From positions 6,097 to 70,096 of the forward strand of contig CAZORA010000013.1 in NCBI GenBank assembly GCA_964582225.1: 64,000 nt of DNA, read 5' to 3'. The stretch's first letter is position 1. Each line of letters starts with the position of its first letter. The position numbers and the translations under genes were made by a program. This DNA is from Dokdonella_A sp964582225 (GTDB taxonomy: Bacteria > Pseudomonadota > Gammaproteobacteria > Xanthomonadales > Rhodanobacteraceae). The notes beneath the pieces were generated by a model. That model was not told the DNA's origin. It worked only from the letters and a program-made list of their open reading frames with translations, and searched no databases. Below are positions 1 through 7,977 of this stretch, in pieces.

Positions 1-1
1 C

Positions 2-376
2 AGCTATATGGGCGTGCACTTCAAGACCTCCGCGACCGGGCTCGTTCCGGGCTCCTTCACGAACCAGAACTATGTGGGTTCCGCCAATCTCGTCATGGCG
101 ATCAGTTCCGTTTGCGGGGACTTCACGGAACATCTGCCGAGTCCGGGCTGCCTGAAGGAAAGCCAATACGGCGGAGGGCCCTGGAGTGGAACGCCGGCTT
201 CCGATACCAAGATGGTGAGCTACAAGTTCACCGATACCAACCCGACCGGGTACTGCAATCTGCAGCCCAGTACCGATTACTATGTAAACATCTACATGGC
301 TGATCCGAATCAGGTCGTTTCCGGGAAGTGTCCGCAAGGCAGCCCCACCTGCCCGATCAGTGCGCAACGGCGCTAG
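2..376 (+). CDS. C-terminal part of an unrecognised, probably exported protein (5' end outside window)
   Basis: The frame is open from the first base to a TAG at 374-376, so this is the 3' end of a gene that begins upstream. The visible ~124 residues are rich in Gly, Ser, Thr, Tyr and Asn and contain six cysteines (for example SVCGDF, SPGCLKE, GYCNLQ, GKCPQGSPTCP). That composition suits an extracytoplasmic beta-rich protein with disulfides, which is inference. No family is recognised. An internal ATG at position 8 has no visible ribosome-binding site and is unlikely to be the start. Confidence 0.5.
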   Translation, partial: SYMGVHFKTSATGLVPGSFTNQNYVGSANLVMAISSVCGDFTEHLPSPGCLKESQYGGGPWSGTPASDTKMVSYKFTDTNPTGYCNLQPSTDYYVNIYMADPNQVVSGKCPQGSPTCPISAQRR

Positions 377-738
377 GGCCTGTGGAGCACGTCGGCGTTT
401 GCGCGGACTGATCCGCGCCAACGCCAGTCTGCGGGACGGCGGCAGCGCTGCCGCGTGGCGCGCGACAGAACCGCGTGGCGCGCGTCGCCGGCAGGCTCGG
501 CGATGTCGTGCGGACTCATCGAGCCAGCGCGCTGCGCGAGGGAGTGTAAGGTTCCTGCTCGGGCGCACGGCCTGCAGCGGCGTCAACCAACGCGGAGCGT
601 CGTGGGCGCCCATCGATTCCGCGCAGCGGGGGACTTTCCACCTCGTCACGGGGCAGCTCCGGTCCTCGAAGCCGAATCGATCCGTGCCCGCCGAACCGCA
701 AGATACCGCTTGATCGCATCATTGTGAGGATTGAAGTT
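377..738. other. Intergenic stretch with no convincing gene
   Basis: This 362-base stretch lies between the partial gene and the parvulin-type isomerase gene. It is GC-rich with short overlapping open frames on both strands. None has a good ribosome-binding site or a recognisable product, and the minus-strand frame (516-902) runs into the next gene. The promoter of the downstream gene is presumably here, but no clear -35/-10 pair was found. Confidence 0.5.
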
Positions 739-1701
739 GTGACATTCACCCGTTGCGTTTCTCTGTGTGTTTGGGCCATGTTCGCCCTGCTGCTGGCGTC
801 TCTCGCAATCGCCGCCGATCCCGTTGCCTCGCCTTCCGTGGTTCTCGCAACGCAGGGTGGAGCACGCGTCAGCCTCGATGATATCGACGCGTTTGCGGCC
901 ACGATCCCCGAGGAGCAGCGCGCGGGTTATTTCAATAGCCCGTCACGCATCGAAACCCTGGTCAGCGGCCTGCTCCTGCAAAAGCAGCTCGCCGCCGAAG
1001 CCCGTGAGCTGGGGCTGAGTGCGGATCCGACGGTGAAGCGCCAGCTCGAGCAGGCCGAAGATGCCGCGCTTGGCAAGGCGAGGATGATGAACTTCCGGCA
1101 AACCCTGAAGGTTCCCGACTTGACGCAACGCGCACGCGAGGAATACATCGCCAATCGAGAGAAATATACGCAGCCGGAGTCGGTGCGCGTGAAGCATGTC
1201 CTCATCGGCTTCGAGGGCAGGGACAAGCCCGCCGCGATAGCGCTCGCCGAACGGGTGCGCGGCGAAGCGGTTGCGCACCCCGCGAGCTTCGATCAACTCA
1301 TCAAGGATTATTCCGACGACCCGAGAAAGCTTTCGAACCACGGGGTCGTGGAAGGCGCGCAGGATCCGGCCCGGCATCCGAGCGCCTGGGTGGAGGCCGT
1401 CGCGAACCTGAAGGTGCCCGGTGCGGTGTCGCAACCGATCGAAACGAAGCAGGGATTGGAGATCGTCCAGCTCGTCGAGCGAACGCCTTCGGCCGTCATT
1501 CCGTTCGATGACGTGAAGAGGCAGATCATCGCGAAGCTGTCCAGCGGCTTCGTGACGACGGAGGTGCAGAACCACACCGACGAACTTCGCAATCGCCCGC
1601 TCGATGTCAACGCCGAATTGCTGAAGACTCTGCGCTCTCGCTACGGCAGCGACGACTCCGAGGCCAGCGGGCGGAACCTTTCGGCCGGCGAGGCGAACTA
1701 G
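739..1701 (+). CDS. Periplasmic PpiC/parvulin-type peptidyl-prolyl isomerase
   Basis: Predicted to catalyse cis-trans isomerisation of Xaa-Pro bonds in exported proteins, in the periplasm. The GTG at 739 is preferred over the in-frame GTG at 724 because GAGGA lies at 726-730, 8 nt upstream. It also yields a clean signal peptide (MTFTRC followed by a hydrophobic stretch to LAIAAD). The N-terminal half (about residues 30-130) is a helical SurA/PpiC-like chaperone region. The parvulin domain follows from about residue 135, with the family-typical VRVKHVLIGF strand and FDQLIKDYSDD segment, and ends near QGLEIVQLVER. About 320 residues is normal for single-domain PpiC proteins. It stands alone, and its TAG stop is shared with the first bases of a repeat element. 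Substrates are unknown. Confidence 0.8.
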   Translation: MTFTRCVSLCVWAMFALLLASLAIAADPVASPSVVLATQGGARVSLDDIDAFAATIPEEQRAGYFNSPSRIETLVSGLLLQKQLAAEARELGLSADPTVKRQLEQAEDAALGKARMMNFRQTLKVPDLTQRAREEYIANREKYTQPESVRVKHVLIGFEGRDKPAAIALAERVRGEAVAHPASFDQLIKDYSDDPRKLSNHGVVEGAQDPARHPSAWVEAVANLKVPGAVSQPIETKQGLEIVQLVERTPSAVIPFDDVKRQIIAKLSSGFVTTEVQNHTDELRNRPLDVNAELLKTLRSRYGSDDSEASGRNLSAGEAN

Positions 1702-1831
1702 GGAATGTCTGAACAAGCCCGTCATGCCGGCGAAGGCGGGCATCCAGCGACTTCAAGCCATTGAAATCAAAGGCACTGGACTCCCGCCTTCGCGGGAGTG
1801 ACGAGCGTGTCGACTTGTTCAGATACTCCCT
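1700..1831 (+). repeat. 132-bp inverted-repeat element, copy A
   Basis: It begins AGGGAATGTCTGAACAAG and ends CTTGTTCAGATACTCCCT, an 18-bp terminal inverted repeat with two mismatches. Between the ends are two internal hairpins (around 1723-1743 and 1783-1800, the second ACTCCCGC-CTTC-GCGGGAGT) separated by ~40 bp with the boxes GCGACTTCAAG and AAGGCACTGGA. The first two bases complete the TAG stop of the upstream isomerase gene. Three further copies occur at 7846, 10160 and 31949. There is no coding capacity, so it resembles a MITE or a REP-pair element; a role at transcript ends is possible. Confidence 0.9.
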
Positions 1832-2227
1832 GGACTATCGAGCGGCCCGCGCTGCTGCGCGCCCCTGCAGGACGCTTCAGCGGCTGATCGGACTGACCGG
1901 AAAGCAGAGGTGAAACCGCCAACGTGGTTTGCCTTTTCGCTGTCGTTTGGCCGCCAGCGTCGGGATCGCCAGACCAATCGCTAAGAATCTTTCCTCGTGC
2001 GGGCAAGCTGCCGCTTCCGGCTCCCTACCGCCGCCAGGTTCATGGCACGATTGGCCATTGCGAGCGCGGACCGTTGAAGCGGTAGCAGCAGCTCGCGTTG
2101 CATACTTGTTGCATCGTGCGACCAGCTCGGGCACCACATCCTGTCGGCTGGGGCCTGTGCACCGCGCCGGGACCGCGCCCCGGGCCAGGGCAGCGCGCCA
2201 ACCGGCAAAGAAGGCAGCATCCGCTCA
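1832..2227. other. Intergenic stretch upstream of the polysaccharide export operon
   Basis: These 396 bases follow repeat copy A and precede wzm. Two overlapping minus-strand open frames exist (1877-2137 and 1981-2235), but neither has a ribosome-binding site or a recognisable product. The last 20 bases before the wzm ATG contain only a weak purine tract (AAGAAGG). The operon promoter should be here but could not be pinned down. Confidence 0.5.
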
Positions 2228-2998
2228 ATGGCCACCGCTCAGCTCACTGCGCGCTTCCTGCGCCGCGAAATCCATAGCCGCTTCGCCGGCAGCTTTTCCG
2301 GCGGCCTCTGGGCGCTGTTCCAACCGCTGCTGCAGCTCGCGGTCTACAGCTTCGTCTTCGTGCAGATTTTCAAGGCAAAGATTCCCGGCGCCGACGCGCC
2401 GGGCTATGTGCCCTTCCTGATGACCGCGCTATGGCCATGGACGGCATCCTCGGAAGCGGTGCTGCGCGCCACCACCGCGATCGAAAGCAATGCCGCCCTG
2501 ATCGGCAAGGTGGCGCTGCCGCGCGAAGTGCTGGTGCTGTCCACCGTGCTGGCGAGCTTCGCCATCCACTTCTGCGGTTTTCTGGCGATCGTACTGATCC
2601 TCGCCGCGCTCGGTCAGGGCATCCATCTGTCCGGCCTGCTGCCGGCCGTGCTGCTGTACCTGCCGCTGTTCGTTCTCTCGCTCGGCTTCGCGCTTTTCTG
2701 CGCCGCGGTACAGGTGTTCGTGCGCGATCTAGTGCAGATCGTCGCCCAGGTCCTGCCGCTCCTGATGTTCAGCGCGCCGGTCTTCTACGACCGCGATCTG
2801 CTGCCCGAGCGCTGGCGCGCCTGGATGGACCTGAACCCCTTCACCTTCTACGCCGAGAATTTCCGCGTCGCCCTGTTGCATCACGGCAGCTTCGATCCGG
2901 CGCGCTTCGGCGTGGCGCTGGCGCTGGCCCTGGCCGTCTGGCTGCTCGGTCGCTGGGTGTTCCGCCGCCTCGATCCCCACTTCGAGGACTTCCTGTGA
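2228..2998 (+). CDS. wzm: ABC-2 type polysaccharide export permease (Wzm family)
   Basis: Inner-membrane permease of an ABC exporter that moves a lipid-linked O-antigen or similar polysaccharide to the periplasm. The 256 residues match the usual ~260 for Wzm/TagG/RfbA-type proteins. There are about six membrane segments: FQPLLQLAVYSFVFVQIF near the start, then segments around residues 105-135, 140-165, 170-190 and 225-245. The late NPFTFYAENFR motif is typical of ABC2 permeases. The stop overlaps the GTG start of the next gene, an ATPase of the matching Wzt family, so the two form one transporter. The ribosome-binding site is weak. Whether the cargo is O-antigen or a capsule-like polymer cannot be told here. 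Confidence 0.88.
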   Translation: MATAQLTARFLRREIHSRFAGSFSGGLWALFQPLLQLAVYSFVFVQIFKAKIPGADAPGYVPFLMTALWPWTASSEAVLRATTAIESNAALIGKVALPREVLVLSTVLASFAIHFCGFLAIVLILAALGQGIHLSGLLPAVLLYLPLFVLSLGFALFCAAVQVFVRDLVQIVAQVLPLLMFSAPVFYDRDLLPERWRAWMDLNPFTFYAENFRVALLHHGSFDPARFGVALALALAVWLLGRWVFRRLDPHFEDFL

Positions 2999-4197
2999 GC
3001 GCGCTGGTCGTCGCTCGCGGCCTCGGCAAGGCCTACCCGAAGGTCCATCGCAGCAGCGACCGTCTGCGCTCGCTCGGGCGATTGCTTCTGCGCGGCGGCG
3101 GCGGCGATCGGGTGGAAGTCCTGCGTGACGTCGATCTCGAGGTCCAACGCGGCGAATCACTGGCGCTGATCGGCGCCAACGGCGCCGGCAAGTCGACTCT
3201 GCTGAAGCTCATCACGGGTGTGCTGACGCCGAGCAGCGGCAGCGTTCAGGTGAACGGCGAGATCGGCGCGCTGCTCGAGCTCGGCGCTGGCTTCCATCCC
3301 GACCACACCGGCCGCGACAACGTGGCGATGGCCGCCGCGCTGCACGGCATGAGCGCCGCCGAACTGCGCGAGCGGCTGCCCGAAATCATCGCCTTTGCCG
3401 ACATCGGCCGCTACATCGACGAGCCGGTCAAACACTATTCCTCCGGCATGGTGGTGCGCCTGGGCTTCGCCGTGGTTGCGGCCCTAAAGCCCGATCTCCT
3501 GATCACCGACGAGGTGCTGGCGGTCGGCGACGAGTCGTTTCAGAAGAAATGCATCGCCTGGATGACCCGCTACCTCGACGGCGGCGGCACCCTGATGCTG
3601 GTCTCGCACAGCATGTACCACGTGCAGAAGCTCTGTCGCCGCGCCTGCTGGCTGCGCGAGGGTCAGGTCGAAATGCAGGGCGACGCCTTCGAGGTCACCC
3701 AGGCCTACCTGTCGTGGCACGAGCGCAAGTCCGCGCCGGAGGCCGCCGCGCACGGTGCGTCACGCGCGGGCCTCGAGTTCAGCCTGTTCGGCGTAGCGCT
3801 CAACGACCTCGAGGGTGAGCAGCAGCTCGTGCTCGAAGCCGGCGAGACCCTGCGTGTGCGCGCCGAAATCCATTCGCGCGACGGCCGCGTGCCCTGCGTG
3901 GCCGTCGGCATCGTGCGCGCCGACGGCACCGCGGTCTACGGCGTCAGCACCGACATGGACGCCTGTCCGCCGCGGCAGATCGCTGACAACCGCTACCTCT
4001 GTGAGGTGGAGTTTCCTGAGCTTGCGCTCTTGCCCGGAGGCTACAGCGTCCGCGTGCATCCCCTCGATTCGGAGGGCGTGCGTTTGTTTGACACCAGCGA
4101 GCGCCCGCTGCTGATCCGCGGCAGCACCCGCGAGCTGGGCATGGTGCGTCTGCCGCACCGCTGGAAACATCTGGACGCTACCGAGGCGAGCTCATGA
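2995..4197 (+). CDS. wzt: ABC transporter ATPase with C-terminal carbohydrate-recognition domain (Wzt family)
   Basis: ATP-binding subunit that powers polysaccharide export with Wzm. The GTG at 2995 overlaps the wzm stop (GTGA). An upstream in-frame extension is open but would lie inside wzm and is rejected. Walker A GANGAGKST is at about residues 60-68, the signature YSSGMVVRLGF at about 148-158, and Walker B LLITDEVLAVGDE ends near residue 179. After about residue 250 there is a beta-rich domain of ~145 residues. In long-form Wzt proteins this binds the modified non-reducing end of the glycan, so recognition of a terminal modification is likely. The methyltransferase gene overlapping the 3' end (ATGA) is a plausible source of that modification, which is inference. 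Confidence 0.88.
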   Translation: MSALVVARGLGKAYPKVHRSSDRLRSLGRLLLRGGGGDRVEVLRDVDLEVQRGESLALIGANGAGKSTLLKLITGVLTPSSGSVQVNGEIGALLELGAGFHPDHTGRDNVAMAAALHGMSAAELRERLPEIIAFADIGRYIDEPVKHYSSGMVVRLGFAVVAALKPDLLITDEVLAVGDESFQKKCIAWMTRYLDGGGTLMLVSHSMYHVQKLCRRACWLREGQVEMQGDAFEVTQAYLSWHERKSAPEAAAHGASRAGLEFSLFGVALNDLEGEQQLVLEAGETLRVRAEIHSRDGRVPCVAVGIVRADGTAVYGVSTDMDACPPRQIADNRYLCEVEFPELALLPGGYSVRVHPLDSEGVRLFDTSERPLLIRGSTRELGMVRLPHRWKHLDATEASS

Positions 4198-5069
4198 GCG
4201 ATCCCGTCCTGCCCTTCACTGGCGAACGCTTCACGCCCGAGTGCGTGCGCGAAATCTGGTACGAGCACTGGCATCGCTACGCCTTCGCGCGTCCGCTGGC
4301 GGCCGGAAAACGCGTGCTGGATGCGGCTTGCGGCGAGGGCTACGGTTCGGCCTTGCTGGCCGAGGTGGCGGCCGATGTAACCGGCGTCGACATCGACCCC
4401 GCGACGATCGAACACGCCCGCGCCCGCTACGGCTCGCGTTCCGCCCTGGCCTTCGAGTGCGCCGATGCCGCCGCGCTGTCGTTTGCCGCGCGCAGCTTCG
4501 ATCTGGTCGTTTCCTTCGAGACCCTCGAACACCTCGCCGCTCAGCAGGAGCTCGTCGCCGGCTTCGCCAGGGTTCTCAGCGACGACGGCCTGCTGGTCAT
4601 TTCCTCTCCAGACAAGCATGTCTACAGCGAGCTCAGCGGCTTCCGCAACGAATTCCACGTGCGTGAACTCTATCGCGACGAGCTTCTGGCTCTGCTGCGC
4701 CCGCATTTTCCCGCGCTGCGCCTCTACGGCCAGAAGCTGGTCTTCCAGTCGGCGCTGTGGGCGCTCGATGAGCACTGCGGTCCACCGCTGGTGAGCACGC
4801 TGTCCGCAGCCGACGGCGCGGTGAGCGCGGGCTTTGGCCAGGCGCCGATGTACTTCGTCGCCGTGTGCGCGAAATCGCGGCTGCCGGAGAATCTGCCGGC
4901 GCTGTCGCTCTTCGGCGACCGCGAAGAATCGGTCTACAGCCATTACAATCACGAAGTGCGCAAGAACATCGCCGCTGGCACGCGCATCGCCGAGCTCGAA
5001 GCCGAACTGGCGCGCCTGCGCGCTGTGGCGTCGGCGGCGGCCGACCGCGACGTTGACCCTGACGCATGA
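4194..5069 (+). CDS. SAM-dependent class I methyltransferase with C-terminal coiled coil
   Basis: Predicted to transfer a methyl group from S-adenosylmethionine, probably to a sugar. Motif I VLDAACGEGYG is at about residues 41-51, followed by VTGVDIDPATIEHARARYG, where the acidic residue contacts the ribose. The later motif SFETLEHL is typical of Methyltransf_11/23 proteins. The last ~25 residues (RIAELEAELARLRA) form a short coiled coil, as in O-antigen terminator methyltransferases such as WbdD, where it acts as a ruler. Function as a chain terminator here is inference from its place directly after wzt. It overlaps wzt by ATGA, and the next gene also overlaps by ATGA. Confidence 0.75.
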   Translation: MSDPVLPFTGERFTPECVREIWYEHWHRYAFARPLAAGKRVLDAACGEGYGSALLAEVAADVTGVDIDPATIEHARARYGSRSALAFECADAAALSFAARSFDLVVSFETLEHLAAQQELVAGFARVLSDDGLLVISSPDKHVYSELSGFRNEFHVRELYRDELLALLRPHFPALRLYGQKLVFQSALWALDEHCGPPLVSTLSAADGAVSAGFGQAPMYFVAVCAKSRLPENLPALSLFGDREESVYSHYNHEVRKNIAAGTRIAELEAELARLRAVASAAADRDVDPDA

Positions 5070-6928
5070 ATAGCGAATTCAACTACCAAATCGACTACGG
5101 CCCTGTCGCGGTGCAGCCGGCTGCACCGCGGATCGACCCGAATGCGCCCCTGTACGCTTCCGAGGACGGCGTCGTCGCCTCGCTGTCGAGCAGTGAATGC
5201 ATTTTTCAGGTTCGTCGCAGCGGCGCGCCGCACGTGATGACCTTCCAGGTTCTGCAGGCGCTCGATCAGAGCCGCGAGTTCCGCAGCCTGGAGGAACATA
5301 CCGCACGCCTGCTGGCTACGATCCCGGCGCTGCAAGACCAGCGCCAGGGCGTCCAGCGCGTGCTGGAAAGCCTGATTTCGCGCGGGCTTTTGGTGTCCGA
5401 TCGCGATTTCCTGCAGCGCGTTGGCGCGGTCAGCCCGCGCGCGCCGGCGCCGCTGCGGGCGGTTTTCATCCGCGCCTGCGAGCGTCCACAGCAGGTCGAG
5501 CGCCTGTTGAATTCGCTGGCCGATTACGAGCGCCGCTTTCGCGCCAACCGGCACTACGTCCTGCTCGACGATTCGCTCGGCGCGAGCGCGATCGATCGGC
5601 ACCGCGACCTGCTGCGCGAGTTCGCCCGCGCCACCGGCTGCAAGCTCACCTATATCGGTGCGACCGAACGCGAGCGCCTGATCGCGAGCCTGGGGCGGGC
5701 ACTGCCGCAGGCGGCCGGCGCGCTGCGCCAGCTGGTGGCCGGAGATCCGCGCGGTCGCTTCGGCGGCGGGCGCGGCTGGAACCTCGCCCTGCTGCTGTCG
5801 GCCGGCGCGCGCATGGTGCTGCTGGATGACGATCACCTGCTGCCGCTGCGCCGACCCGAGGGCGCGCTGGCCGGACTCGATCCGAACCCGGCGCCGGCCG
5901 CGCATGCCGAGTTCTACCACAATCTCGATCACGCGCTGGCCGCAGGAGAGGAATACGAAGGCGATCCCTTCGAGCTCCATCTCGCGGCGGCGGGTCATGC
6001 GCTCGGCGAACTGGTCGGCAGCGCGGACTACGCCATTGCGCGCACCGCGCTGCGCGGTCTTGCCCTGAGCCGGCTCGATCACCTGTTTGGCGACGCGCCG
6101 ATCCTCGCCACTCATCATGGTGCCTACGGCAGCTCGCGCGCGGAATCCGGGCTCTGGCTCTACCAGCTTCCGGCTGCTGAGCGAGCCCGCTTTGCCGCCG
6201 ATCGCGATAGCTATCTGCGCAACGTGGAGACCGCCAGCATCTGGTACGGCTACCGCCAGGCGCGCGTCAGCGGCGCGATGAGCTTCAGCCCCTTCATGAT
6301 CGACAACTCCGTCCTGCGCCCCTGCACCAATCCGTTTGGTCGTGGCGAGGACGCACTGTTCTCCTGGGTCAGCGAGCTGCTGCACCCCCAGGCGCTTGCG
6401 CTCGAGCTGCCGCTTGCGATCGGCCACGTGCAGGAAACCCAGCGCAAGCGTTCGAGCAACACTCTGGCCGCGCACGCGCCTCGCTTCAACTACCTGGTTG
6501 GCGACTTCGTCCGCCGCACCCTGCCGGAATTCAACGCCGAGGATCCGGCCGCGCGGCTTGGTCTGCTGGCGGCGCATTTGCGTGACATTGCCGGCGCCAG
6601 CGAAGCCGGTCGTGTGCGCCTGCTCGATGAATATCTGGCCTACGCGCGCGCCGACCTGATCGAGCGCCTGCAGCAGCAGTACGACGCGGCGAGCGACGCG
6701 CCCATCTACTGGCAAGCGGACGTGCGCACGATCATCGAGGCCAACGGCCGCGCCTTGATCGCCAGATCGGCGCCGCGTCTCGGCGACTGGCCGCAGGACA
6801 TCGACGCCGCCGGCTGCGCGCGGGCGCTGCGCGAGGAGACCAACGCGCTGGCGGCGGCCTGGGAGGCGTGGCCCGCGCTGTGGCAGCACGCCCGCGAGCA
6901 GGGCGCCCGGCTGCTCGACGCCGTGTGA
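5066..6928 (+). CDS. Unusual glycosyltransferase-like protein with N-terminal PqqD-like domain
   Basis: A 620-residue cytoplasmic protein without signal peptide or membrane segments; I cannot assign it to a named family. Residues ~20-115 (LYASEDGVVASLSSSECIF ... LISRGLLVSDRDFL) look like a small winged-helix domain of the PqqD/RiPP-recognition type. From ~130 on it reads like a GT-A nucleotide-sugar fold: VFIRACERPQQVERLLNSL, then HYVLLDDS, then an acidic DDDH at about residues 254-257 that may bind metal as a DxD motif. The long C-terminal region (from ~300) is mostly helical, with INVQ-type membrane motifs absent. It sits between the methyltransferase and a GT2 enzyme in the same overlapping operon, so a role in glycan modification is likely. 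The PqqD-like call is by eye. Confidence 0.55.
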   Translation: MNSEFNYQIDYGPVAVQPAAPRIDPNAPLYASEDGVVASLSSSECIFQVRRSGAPHVMTFQVLQALDQSREFRSLEEHTARLLATIPALQDQRQGVQRVLESLISRGLLVSDRDFLQRVGAVSPRAPAPLRAVFIRACERPQQVERLLNSLADYERRFRANRHYVLLDDSLGASAIDRHRDLLREFARATGCKLTYIGATERERLIASLGRALPQAAGALRQLVAGDPRGRFGGGRGWNLALLLSAGARMVLLDDDHLLPLRRPEGALAGLDPNPAPAAHAEFYHNLDHALAAGEEYEGDPFELHLAAAGHALGELVGSADYAIARTALRGLALSRLDHLFGDAPILATHHGAYGSSRAESGLWLYQLPAAERARFAADRDSYLRNVETASIWYGYRQARVSGAMSFSPFMIDNSVLRPCTNPFGRGEDALFSWVSELLHPQALALELPLAIGHVQETQRKRSSNTLAAHAPRFNYLVGDFVRRTLPEFNAEDPAARLGLLAAHLRDIAGASEAGRVRLLDEYLAYARADLIERLQQQYDAASDAPIYWQADVRTIIEANGRALIARSAPRLGDWPQDIDAAGCARALREETNALAAAWEAWPALWQHAREQGARLLDAV

Positions 6929-6935
6929 GTCGGTC

Positions 6936-7835
6936 GTGACCGCCGGCCTGGACCCGCGGCTGACCAGCATCGTCATCGTTGCCGCCGATAGCGGCGAGCT
7001 GCTGCAGGACGCCGTGGCCTCCACGCTCGCGCAGAGCGCGCCGATCGAGCTGATCCTGGTCGACAACGCCTCCAGCGACGGCGCGCCCGCCCGCGCCCTG
7101 GCCGCGTGCGCCGGCGATGCCCGTCTGCGCCTGATCGAAAACGGCGCCAACCTCGGCTTCGGGCCCGCCTGCAACCGCGGCGCGGCAGTCGCCCGCGGCG
7201 GCGCGCTGCTGTTTCAGAACCCCGACTGCGTGCTGCAGGTGGATACCGTCGCGCGGCTGCGTGCGGCGCTCGAAAGCGGTTCTGGAATCGGCCTCCTTGG
7301 CGTAACGGTCTGCAATCCGGATGACAGCCCGGCGCGCGCCAACCGGCGCCGCGCGCCGACCCTGCGTCGCGCGCTGATGAGCGCCTTGGGGCTTGCCCGC
7401 TTCGAGTCGCGTTGGCCGGCGCTCGCGGGAATCGAGCTTCCCGCAGCCGACGCAGGCGAAGCGCTGGAAGACGTCGACGCCGTATCCGGCGCCCTGATGC
7501 TGCTGCGTCGCGAGGCTTTCGAGGCCGTCGGCGGCTTCGACGAGGGCTACTTTCTGCACGCCGAGGATCTGGACCTCTGTCGGCGCCTGCGCGACGCTGG
7601 TTGGCGCGTTGCGGTGGCGGGCGCCATTCGTGTGCGCCACGCTCAGGGCAGTTCGAGCCGCCATCGCCCGCTGTTCGTCGCCTGGCACAAGCATCGCGGT
7701 CTGTGGCGCTATCTGCGCCGCTTCGACCCGGCCGTGCGGCGACCCCTGCCGGGCGCGCTGGCCTGGCTTGCGCTCTGGGCCCACTTCGCGCTGCAGGCGC
7801 CCTGGCTCACGCTGCGGCGCCTGCTGCGCCGCTGA
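6936..7835 (+). CDS. Family 2 glycosyltransferase, rhamnosyltransferase-like
   Basis: Predicted to add a sugar from a nucleotide donor to a growing surface glycan at the cytoplasmic membrane face. The GTG at 6936 lies 7 nt after the previous stop. The GT-A core shows TSIVIVAADSG, then ELILVDNASSDG (~residues 33-44), FQNPDCVL in place of the DxD region, and the conserved HAEDLDLCRRLRDAGW with the catalytic-base acidic pair. These signatures fit the RfbF/WbbL rhamnosyltransferase subgroup, but the donor sugar is not certain. The C-terminus has an amphipathic or membrane-touching helix (LAWLALWAHFALQAPWL). It is the last gene of the operon; repeat copy B follows 10 nt later and separates it from a convergent transporter gene. 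Confidence 0.82.
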   Translation: MTAGLDPRLTSIVIVAADSGELLQDAVASTLAQSAPIELILVDNASSDGAPARALAACAGDARLRLIENGANLGFGPACNRGAAVARGGALLFQNPDCVLQVDTVARLRAALESGSGIGLLGVTVCNPDDSPARANRRRAPTLRRALMSALGLARFESRWPALAGIELPAADAGEALEDVDAVSGALMLLRREAFEAVGGFDEGYFLHAEDLDLCRRLRDAGWRVAVAGAIRVRHAQGSSSRHRPLFVAWHKHRGLWRYLRRFDPAVRRPLPGALAWLALWAHFALQAPWLTLRRLLRR

Positions 7836-7845
7836 TCAGCCGTCC

Positions 7846-7977
7846 AGGGAGTATCTGCACAAGTCGACATGCTCGTCACTCCCGCGAAGGCGGGAGTCCA
7901 GTGTCTTTGATCTCAAGGGCTTGAAGTCGCTGGATGCCCGCCTTCGCGGGCATGACGGGCTTGTTCAGACATTCCCT
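7846..7977 (-). repeat. 132-bp inverted-repeat element, copy B
   Basis: Same element as copy A in opposite orientation. On the minus strand it starts AGGGAATGTCTGAACAAG and ends with the GTATCTG-type terminus. It lies between two convergent genes. Its AATGTCTGA end supplies the last codons and TGA stop of the OPT transporter gene (stop at 7965-7967). The internal hairpins (CTCCCGCGAAGGCGGGAG around 7878-7896 and TGCCCGC-CTTC-GCGGGCA around 7935-7952) could fold in both transcripts. Confidence 0.9.

Noticed and set aside
516..902. A 128-codon minus-strand frame upstream of the isomerase gene
   Set aside because: It overlaps the start of a well-supported gene and has no ribosome-binding site or known motif.
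1700..1831. The 132-bp elements as plain rho-independent terminators
   Set aside because: The hairpins are strong but no T-tract follows either stem, and the elements have defined terminal inverted repeats. A role at transcript ends is left open, but they are not annotated as terminators.
1877..2235. Minus-strand frames of 84-86 codons before wzm
   Set aside because: Overlapping alternatives in two frames, no ribosome-binding site and no recognisable family.
4949..7174. A 741-codon minus-strand open frame
   Set aside because: Antisense to the 620-residue protein and the GT2 gene, which have operon spacing and motifs on the plus strand.
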